Source: Caulobacter segnis
GTDB taxonomy: Bacteria > Pseudomonadota > Alphaproteobacteria > Caulobacterales > Caulobacteraceae
Assembly: GCF_019931575.1 (NCBI RefSeq)
Contig: NZ_CP082923.1
Span: 2,976,001-3,040,000, forward strand
Reading direction: 5' to 3'
Length of the DNA stretch: 64,000 nt
The notes under the pieces were generated by a model. That model ran no database searches, was not told the origin of the DNA, and saw only the letters and a program-made list of their open reading frames with translations. The position numbers were made by a program, and so were the translations under genes. Positions 53,191 through 59,972 of the stretch are shown piece by piece. Each line of letters begins with the position of its first letter. The first letter of the stretch is position 1.

Positions 53191-54771
53191 ATGCCCCTCG
53201 ATCGCCGCGCCGTGCTGGCGGGAACCCTGGCGGCGGCCGCCGCCCCCCTCGCCATTGGGCCTCGCGTGAACGCCGCCGGCCGCGCCGCCCCGGTCGCGAC
53301 CACCACGGCCGGCCGGGTGCGCGGCGCCGAGGTCGAGGGGATCAAGGTGTTCAAGGGCGTCCGCTACGGCGCCGACACCGCCTCGCGCCGCTTCCAGCCG
53401 GCGCAGGCCGCCCAGCCCTGGAAGGGGATCGCCGACGCCCTCGCCTACGGCTCGGCCAGCCCGCAGAGCAAGATCGACGAAGGGGCCAGCGAGGACTGTC
53501 TGTTCCTGAACGTCTGGACGCCGGGTCTGGCCGACGGGAAGAAGCGGCCGGTGATGTTCTACGTCCACGGCGGCGCCCACGCGAACGGCTCGGGCTCCAG
53601 CCCGCTCTATGACGGGACCTGGCTGGCCAAGACCTATGACGTGGTGGTGGTGACGGTGAACCACCGCCTGAACTGCTTCGGCTACGCCTTCCTGGCGCGG
53701 CTGGGCGGGCCGGAGCTGGCCGACAGCGGCAATGTCGGCAATCTCGACCTGATCCTGGCGCTGGAATGGGTGCGCGACAACATCGCCGCGTTCGGCGGAG
53801 ACCCCGGCAACGTCATGACCTTCGGCCAGTCGGGCGGCGGGGCCAAGTGCGTCACCCTGATGGCCATGCCGCGCGCGGCGGGCCTCTACCACAAGGTCGC
53901 GACGATGAGCGGCCAGCACGTCACCGCCATGGGCCCGATCCACGCCACGATCCGCGCCCGCGCCTTCATGGAGAAGCTGGGCCTCAAGCCCGACCAGACC
54001 GAGGCCCTGAAAACCCTGCCCGCCGCCCAGCTGGTCGAGGCGCTGAGGATGCGCGATCCCCTGGAGCGCAAGGGCGGCATCGTCTTCTGGTCGGTCGTCG
54101 ACCACGGCGTGCTGACGCGCCACCCGTTCTATCCGGACGCCCCGCGCGAAAGCGGCCATATCCCGATGATCATCGGCAACACCCACGACGAGACCAAGGC
54201 CTTCCTGGGCGGCGATCCCAAGAACTTCGCCCTGACCTGGGAGGAGCTGCCGGGCCGGATGGAGAACGAGCTGGTCCTCGACGTCGCCCCCGAGCACATC
54301 ATCGCCCGCTATCGTCAGCTCTATCCAAACTACAGCCCCTCGGACGTGTTCTTCGCCGCCACTACGGCCGGCCGCTCGTGGCCCGGCCACCTGATCCAGG
54401 CCGAACGGCGGGCGCAGATCGACGCGCCGGCCTGGATGTACCAGTTGGACTTCGGCGCCCAGACCGATCCGAAGATGGGCGCCTATCACAGCTACGACAT
54501 CGCCCTGGTGTTCGGCACGCTGGGGGCCAAGGGCTCGATGACCGGCACGGGGCCAGCGGCCCAGAAAGTCCGAGATCAAATGAGCGCGGCCTTCGTCAGC
54601 TTCGCGCGCACGGGCGACCCGAACTGCGCGGCGATCCCGGCCTGGGAGAAATACACCCTGCCCCGCCGTCCGACCTTGGTGGTCAACGAAACGTCGGCGA
54701 TGATCGACGACCCGCGCAAGGAGGAGCGCGAGCTGTTCGCCGTGGCTCCCTTCATGAAGGAAGGGACCTGA
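53191..54771 (+). CDS. Type-B carboxylesterase, exported
   Basis: The 526-residue alpha/beta hydrolase has a signal with twin Arg (LDRRAVLAG, then AAAAAPLAIG), EDCLFLNVW, the oxyanion HGGAHANG, the nucleophile Ser214 in GQSGG and the catalytic His433 in GAYHSYD. Type-B carboxylesterases cleave esters of many substrates. In this setting it may remove acyl or feruloyl groups from plant polysaccharides (inference). GGGAGAG precedes the ATG; upstream parts of the frame overlap the LysR gene. Confidence 0.87.
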   Translation: MPLDRRAVLAGTLAAAAAPLAIGPRVNAAGRAAPVATTTAGRVRGAEVEGIKVFKGVRYGADTASRRFQPAQAAQPWKGIADALAYGSASPQSKIDEGASEDCLFLNVWTPGLADGKKRPVMFYVHGGAHANGSGSSPLYDGTWLAKTYDVVVVTVNHRLNCFGYAFLARLGGPELADSGNVGNLDLILALEWVRDNIAAFGGDPGNVMTFGQSGGGAKCVTLMAMPRAAGLYHKVATMSGQHVTAMGPIHATIRARAFMEKLGLKPDQTEALKTLPAAQLVEALRMRDPLERKGGIVFWSVVDHGVLTRHPFYPDAPRESGHIPMIIGNTHDETKAFLGGDPKNFALTWEELPGRMENELVLDVAPEHIIARYRQLYPNYSPSDVFFAATTAGRSWPGHLIQAERRAQIDAPAWMYQLDFGAQTDPKMGAYHSYDIALVFGTLGAKGSMTGTGPAAQKVRDQMSAAFVSFARTGDPNCAAIPAWEKYTLPRRPTLVVNETSAMIDDPRKEERELFAVAPFMKEGT

Positions 54772-54779
54772 TCCTATTG

Positions 54780-54884
54780 CGCTCATCCCCGCGAAAGCGG
54801 GGACCCAAGCGGGCTTTCAGGATGTGGCGTGAGCGGGGAGCAATCCGCTGCCTCTGCTTGGGTCCCCGCCTTCGGGGATGAGCG
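54780..54884. repeat. Large palindromic intergenic repeat
   Basis: The left arm (54780-54810) and right arm (54856-54884) are near-perfect reverse complements: each contains CTCATCCCCG, a G/C-rich mini-hairpin and GGGGACCCAAGC. They flank 45 bases. The element fills the gap between two convergent genes and can fold into a long stem, as expected for a dispersed palindromic repeat that doubles as a bidirectional terminator. Confidence 0.7.
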
Positions 54885-54893
54885 ATTGTGGGG

Positions 54894-56417
54894 TTATCGC
54901 CCCAACGCCAAAGCTTGGGAGAACGCCGAGCTCGCCCCCGCCGCCGAGGTGGTCGTGGCGGTGATGGCCGAGCCCGCCGCCGCGCCCTCCACCTCGCCCG
55001 CGAAGGCGGCCTTGCCGCCGGCGTCCGTCACCGCCTGGATCGCGCCCAGATAGCGCTCGCCCTCGGCGGTCCCGGCCTTGCCGGCGAAGAGTTCGACGGT
55101 GACCAACGACTCCGGCGGGCCTGCCAGTACGCCCTTCACGGCCAGCTTGCCGCCACTCGCGCGGACCGAGGCCAGGCTGGGCGGCAGCAGGCCGAACTGC
55201 GGCGTCGCGTGGCAATTGGCCGGGTCGCCCTGCCCCGTGCAGGCCACCGCCGCCCCGGCCTTGTCGAACACCACGCCCATGCCGCGTGAACCGACGAAGC
55301 TGGCGTGCTCCAGGCCCGGCGGACCGACGACGATACCGCCCCGGACCATCTTGGGATCACACGAGCCGCCGGCCGAGCATCGCATAATCGGCAGGCCGTT
55401 GCCGGCGATGGTGTTCTGGCTGATCCGGTTGGCGGCGACCTTGGCCTCGGGCCGCACGGCGACGCCGATCCCGTTGCCGCGGATGTCGTTACCCTCGACC
55501 ATATTGGCCGCGCCGGTCAGGCTGATCCCGAAGGCGTTGCCCTCGAAGGTGTTGGCGCTGATGTAGTTACGCGCGCCCCAGTTGGATTGCAGGCCGTCGG
55601 AATAGCGCACGAAGCGGTTGCGCACGACGGTGTTGTCGTTGCCCCACAGGATCTCGATGCCCTGCGAGGGCTCGAGATTGTCGACCCCGCCGTCGAAGAC
55701 GTTGTCGGCGATCAGGTTGAAGGCCGCGCCGCGCGTCAGCTCAAGGCCGTCGCCGTTCTCGAGGAAGGTGTTGCGCAGCACCTTGTTGTCCAGCGTGGTG
55801 TGCGAGGTCGAGCCGCCCTTGCCGTCGTCGCCGCTGAGCATGACGCCCGCACCGCCGATGTTACGGACGATGCGATTGTCGACGACCACCGCATTCGAGG
55901 TGCGCAGGATCAGCACGCCGATGCAGAAGTTTCGGATCTCCAGGCCGCGCAGCGTCACGCCCTTGGTGTCGACCAGGGCGAAGCCCGGATTGCTGGCGGT
56001 GCGGACATTGGCGCCGTACTGGCCCTGGACCATGCCCGGGCAGGACTTCAGGTCGCGTGGCAGATAGCTCGAACCGTCGACGACGTTATGGCCGCCCGAG
56101 CGGGCGAAGGCGCGGCCCTCGATCGAGACCGGGCCCTTGATCGGCGGCAGGGCCGACCTCAGCACAATGGTCGGGACCGCGATCTCGATGCGGTAGCGGC
56201 CGGGCTCGGCGTTGCTCGTGATCACCGCCCAGCGCAGCGAGCCCTGCGCCTCGTCGTCGGCCTCGCGATCGACCAGCAGCAGCGTCGTCTCGGCGCCGGT
56301 CGTCGCCGGACCACCGGCGGCGACCGCCGCGATCGGCTTGGGATCAGCGGTCTGGGCCAGGGCCGGAGCGGCCGCCAGCGCCATCAGCATCGCCCAACGG
56401 GAAGCCGAGCCGATCAT
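54894..56417 (-). CDS. Secreted right-handed parallel beta-helix protein
   Basis: The 507-residue protein has a signal peptide (residues 1-22, ending ALAQ) and a long run of beta-helix (PbH1-like) repeats (about residues 140-330). Each repeat is ~22 residues with Asn ladders (for example VVVDNRIVRNIGGAGV, TVVRNRFVRYSDG, NYISANTFEGNAFGI). A C-terminal beta-sandwich follows (about 400-505). The fold is that of polysaccharide lyases and related carbohydrate enzymes, but I do not recognise a catalytic signature. AAGGAGGG precedes the ATG. It is the third gene of an operon with a uronate-type transporter and an unknown secreted protein. Confidence 0.8.
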   Translation of the reverse strand: MIGSASRWAMLMALAAAPALAQTADPKPIAAVAAGGPATTGAETTLLLVDREADDEAQGSLRWAVITSNAEPGRYRIEIAVPTIVLRSALPPIKGPVSIEGRAFARSGGHNVVDGSSYLPRDLKSCPGMVQGQYGANVRTASNPGFALVDTKGVTLRGLEIRNFCIGVLILRTSNAVVVDNRIVRNIGGAGVMLSGDDGKGGSTSHTTLDNKVLRNTFLENGDGLELTRGAAFNLIADNVFDGGVDNLEPSQGIEILWGNDNTVVRNRFVRYSDGLQSNWGARNYISANTFEGNAFGISLTGAANMVEGNDIRGNGIGVAVRPEAKVAANRISQNTIAGNGLPIMRCSAGGSCDPKMVRGGIVVGPPGLEHASFVGSRGMGVVFDKAGAAVACTGQGDPANCHATPQFGLLPPSLASVRASGGKLAVKGVLAGPPESLVTVELFAGKAGTAEGERYLGAIQAVTDAGGKAAFAGEVEGAAAGSAITATTTSAAGASSAFSQALALGR

Positions 56418-56435
56418 CGATCCCTCCTTGAAGAC

Positions 56436-58280
56436 TTAAGCCCGCTCCCAGGGGAAGCTCAGGGTCGGGGCGTTGGTATAGCGCTTCATCCTCAGCGTCA
56501 GCCGCGCGCCGGCGCCGGGAGCCAGACGCAGCGTGAATGCCGAGGACTCGACCACCGTCGGAGCCCCCTCACCCACCGCGGCGCTCAGGATCTGGTGCTC
56601 GGCATAGGCGCCGCCCTGCACCGTCACGGTGCGCGCTACGACCTGGTTGGTGTTGATCAAGGTGACGACCGTCTCGTCCTCGCCGAGCTTTTCGACCAGG
56701 GCCGAGACGTCCGGCGGAATGCCGGCGCGGCGGCGCTCGGGATCGAACCAACGCAGGCGGGCGTAGTGCAGCGCCCCGCCCTGGGCCGGCGACGTCCCCG
56801 ACCACGGCGGCCGGGCGATCTGGATGCCGCCCTCCATCAGGTGGATCAGGGCCGTGACGCTGGCCGGATTGATGTCCAGCGTCGCGTCGGCCAGGCGGGT
56901 GTCGGGCGAGGTCGTGTCATCGCGCTGGGCCTGGGCGCGCGCGCGGACCCGCTCCAGGTCGGTCCGCAGGGCCTTGACCGGATAGCCGGCGTCCTTGCCC
57001 TCCAGATAAGACACCCAGGGATGGTCGGCCGCGCGGGCCCGATCGCTGGCCTTCTGCGACATGTACCAGATCTCGAGGCCGTTCAGCCGATACTCGCCGG
57101 GCGCATAGCCGTACCAGCCCTTGGGGCCGTACATGCGCGGCGTCATCAGCTTGCCGTCGACGGTCTTCTTCTGGGCGTTGATCACGTCGTTCTGGCGACG
57201 CCAGACGTCCAGATACTTGTCGTCGCCGGTCAGCAGGTAGGCGTTGAGGAAGCCGACCACGGCGCGCGGCACGCGGTTGCGATCCTCGCGCTTGCCGGTC
57301 TGCGGCACCACGGGGGAAAAGCCCCAGCCATAGGTCCCGCTCCACCACTGGCCCTTAGGCCCGCCGATCTTGCCGTCCAGGCCGATCTTGCTGGGCAGGA
57401 CGTCGCCATTGGCCTTGGCCCGCTCGATCCAGGCGTCGACGTAGCTGACGATCCAGTCGCGGTACTTCGGCTCATGGTCCAGCATGTAGGCGTTCAAGAC
57501 GAGGCTCGTGGCCTGCAGGTTCAGAGGCGCGTCACCGACCACGTCGCCATATTCGTCGTAGTGGTGCAGCGTCTCCTCGTAGGTGCTCTCGCCGTGCTCC
57601 ATGAAGAAGTTCGTCGGGTCGAACCGGTCGCCGGCCCAGTCCAGCGGCGTGGCCTGCCGCAGCATCGGTCCCTTGCTGCCGGTGATCATGCTGCGGATGA
57701 TCTTCAGCTTGGGATCGTAGTTCGGGACCGCCTTGTCCTCGCCGGTATAGAAGCCCGAGAAGCGCTTCACCCGGTCGCGGTAGCGCGGGTCGTTCGGGTC
57801 CGACAGGCCCAGCAGGTTGAACACCGACAACCCTTCGGACAGGTGCTGCCAGTCGGTCATGACCGGGAACTCGCGGAAGTACATGCCCTCGCGGGCGAAG
57901 GGCACTTCCCTGGTCTTGGCCGCCGTGTACTGGGCGACATTGCCCTCGAAGGCCTTCTTGGCCATGGCCAGGACCTGGTCGCCCGCGCCCAGCGCATGCA
58001 GGGTCGGCCAGTCGTTGACGTTCTCGATGGCGTCGTCGGGACCGTCATTGGCGCCCCAGCGCTCGACCGCCCGCAGCCAGCCGCGCTCGTCGAAATAACG
58101 GGCGAAGAAGGCCGCGCAGGCCTCCTCGTTGGCCTTCAGCAGTTCGCGCTGCAACAGCGCCCACTCGGGTGGGGCCATCGGCGTCGAGACCGTCAGGATC
58201 GGAGCCGCCAGGGCCGGGCGCGCCAGGGCGGCGAAGACCAGGGCCGAGGCGCCGGCCAGGACGGAACGTCGGGTCGTCAT
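56436..58280 (-). CDS. Secreted protein of unrecognised family (possible polysaccharide-active enzyme)
   Basis: The 614-residue product has a Tat-like signal (TTRRSVLAG then a hydrophobic run ending ALAA). No family is recognised with confidence. The central part (residues ~60-430) is rich in Trp, Tyr and His and in helix-forming segments with local patterns such as YEETLHHYDEYGDVV and PKGQWWSGTYGWGFSP, recalling alpha/alpha-barrel glycosidases and lyases. The last ~130 residues look like a beta-sandwich. It lies six bases after the ACS transporter stop and just before the beta-helix gene, so it is probably periplasmic and acts on a uronic-acid-containing glycan. The frame is open far upstream, but that part is the transporter gene in another frame. 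Confidence 0.75.
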   Translation of the reverse strand: MTTRRSVLAGASALVFAALARPALAAPILTVSTPMAPPEWALLQRELLKANEEACAAFFARYFDERGWLRAVERWGANDGPDDAIENVNDWPTLHALGAGDQVLAMAKKAFEGNVAQYTAAKTREVPFAREGMYFREFPVMTDWQHLSEGLSVFNLLGLSDPNDPRYRDRVKRFSGFYTGEDKAVPNYDPKLKIIRSMITGSKGPMLRQATPLDWAGDRFDPTNFFMEHGESTYEETLHHYDEYGDVVGDAPLNLQATSLVLNAYMLDHEPKYRDWIVSYVDAWIERAKANGDVLPSKIGLDGKIGGPKGQWWSGTYGWGFSPVVPQTGKREDRNRVPRAVVGFLNAYLLTGDDKYLDVWRRQNDVINAQKKTVDGKLMTPRMYGPKGWYGYAPGEYRLNGLEIWYMSQKASDRARAADHPWVSYLEGKDAGYPVKALRTDLERVRARAQAQRDDTTSPDTRLADATLDINPASVTALIHLMEGGIQIARPPWSGTSPAQGGALHYARLRWFDPERRRAGIPPDVSALVEKLGEDETVVTLINTNQVVARTVTVQGGAYAEHQILSAAVGEGAPTVVESSAFTLRLAPGAGARLTLRMKRYTNAPTLSFPWERA

Positions 58281-58285
58281 GTCGC

Positions 58286-59602
58286 TCAGGCCGCCTTCAG
58301 TTCCAGACGCTGGATTTTCCCGACGATCAGGAAGTAGGCCAGGATGGTGATCACGCAGTGCGCGCCGACGAAGATCAGGGCGCCGTCGAACGACCCGGTC
58401 GCCTTGACGATGTAGCCGATGACGATCGGGGTCACGATCCCCGCCACGTTGCCGAAGGTGTTGAAGACCCCGCCGGTGACGCCGGCCATCTCCTTGGGCG
58501 AGGTGTCGGACACCACCGCCCAGCCCAGCGACGCCACGCCCTTGCCGAAGAACGCCAGGGCCATGACCACCACGACCAGCCACTCCTGCTCGATCCACAC
58601 GCAGGCGATGATGCAGGTGGCCAGGATCATGCCCAGCAGCAGCGGCGTCTTGCGGGCGATGTCCAGCGAGCCGGTGCGCTTGAGCAGCGCGTCCGAGATC
58701 ACGCCGCCGAACACCCCGCCGACGAAGCCGGCCAGGGCCGGCGCGGCGGCCGTGAAGCCGGCCTCCATGATCGACATGCCCCGCGCCTTGACCAGGTAGA
58801 TCGGGAACCAGGTGACGAAGAAGTAGGTCAGCACGTTGATGCAGTACTGGCCCAGATAGACGCCTAGCAGCATGCGGCTGGACAGCACCTGCTTGATGTT
58901 GGGCCAGGTGAAGGCCGCGCCGTTGCTGGCCGAGGCCTCTTCCATCCGCACCAGGCCGCCGCCGGCCTCGATATGGTCGAACTCGGCCTTGTTGATCCAG
59001 GGATGGACGGTGGGGCTGTGGATCAGCTTGGCGAAGAAGATCGCCGCCACGACGCCGACCGCGCCCATCACGAAGAACACCGAGCGCCAGCCGAACACGT
59101 GGGCCAGCCAGCCCATCAGCGGCGCGAAGGCGACCAGCGAGAAGTACTGGGCCGAGTTGAAGATCGCCGAGGCCGTGCCGCGCTCCGAGCCGGGAAACCA
59201 GGCCGCCACGATACGGGCGTTGGCCGGGAACGACGGCGACTCTCCCAGGCCCACGGCGAAGCGCATGGCGAACAGCACGGTCGCCGCCATCAGGCCGGTG
59301 AAGAAGCCGGCGAAGCCCTGCAGCGCCGTGAACAGCGACCAGACGACCAGCGAGATCACGTAGATCTTCTTGGAGCCGAAGCGATCCAGCAGCGCCCCGC
59401 CGGGGATCTGGCCCAGGACATAGGCCCAGGCGAAGGCCGACAGGATGTAGCCCATGGCCACCGGGTCGAGGCCCAGCTCCTTCGACGCCGACTGGCCGGC
59501 GATCGAGAAGGTCGCGCGGTCGGCGTAGTTGATCGTGGTGATGATGAAGAGGACCGTGATGATCAGCCAGCGCACCCGCGTTCGCTTGGTGGTGTCGGTC
59601 AT
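58286..59602 (-). CDS. MFS transporter, ACS family (hexuronate/aldarate type)
   Basis: The 438-residue transporter has 12 predicted membrane segments and strong resemblance to the anion:cation symporter branch that includes ExuT, GudP and GarP: TTINYADRATFSIAG near residue 20, AWAYVLGQIPGGALLDRFGSK, FAVGLGESPSFPANARIVAAWFP and the late GVTGGVFNTFGNVAGI. It likely imports galacturonate, glucuronate or an aldarate by proton symport. It heads a three-gene operon and is divergent from a TonB receptor, giving a matched outer- and inner-membrane uptake route. Confidence 0.9.
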   Translation of the reverse strand: MTDTTKRTRVRWLIITVLFIITTINYADRATFSIAGQSASKELGLDPVAMGYILSAFAWAYVLGQIPGGALLDRFGSKKIYVISLVVWSLFTALQGFAGFFTGLMAATVLFAMRFAVGLGESPSFPANARIVAAWFPGSERGTASAIFNSAQYFSLVAFAPLMGWLAHVFGWRSVFFVMGAVGVVAAIFFAKLIHSPTVHPWINKAEFDHIEAGGGLVRMEEASASNGAAFTWPNIKQVLSSRMLLGVYLGQYCINVLTYFFVTWFPIYLVKARGMSIMEAGFTAAAPALAGFVGGVFGGVISDALLKRTGSLDIARKTPLLLGMILATCIIACVWIEQEWLVVVVMALAFFGKGVASLGWAVVSDTSPKEMAGVTGGVFNTFGNVAGIVTPIVIGYIVKATGSFDGALIFVGAHCVITILAYFLIVGKIQRLELKAA

Positions 59603-59972
59603 ACGTGTCTCTTCCCTGTTCGAGAGCCGATCTGTCGTCGGCGTCCATCGAGGCGACGCTAGAGGCGCCCGCGGGGAAGGTCTAAGTCAATTCTCCTATC
59701 GACCAATCCACGAGAGACATGGATCGAGGCGGTTTCCGTATCGAAACCCAGTCCGGGGGCGCCGATAGACAGCGCTATTTCAGGAAAAACCCAATGAAAA
59801 TGGTCTTTTCCGCGCGTTTACACCCTTGATCCGTGCCGAAAGCGCATAGGTTCATACCCGATTGGGATTGGCCCTCGACGAAAACCCGCTCCTATCTTGA
59901 AGCCAACGAAGAAGGTGGTTCGACCACCTTCGGCACGAAAGAGACCCGCGCATGCGGGCACTGGGAGGGATG
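59603..59972. promoter_or_regulatory. 370-bp divergent regulatory region (transporter / TonB receptor)
   Basis: The region holds the promoters of two divergent transcripts. It contains an inverted repeat GGTTTC-N6-GAAACC (59731-59748), suggestive of an operator. Near the receptor start there is a perfect hairpin GAAGGTGGT-TCG-ACCACCTTC (59911-59931), followed by CCCGC-N4-GCGGG (59945-59958) just before the ribosome site. The stretch around 59760-59880 is relatively AT-rich. No gene is supported here. Confidence 0.5.

Noticed and set aside
55305-58337. 1010-codon plus-strand frame
   Set aside because: It runs antisense across two real minus-strand genes (beta-helix protein and unknown secreted protein), and no single protein fold is visible.
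58286-59648. Upstream extension of the unknown secreted protein's frame through the transporter gene
   Set aside because: The upstream part is the second frame of the ACS transporter gene. The Tat-like signal begins at 58280.
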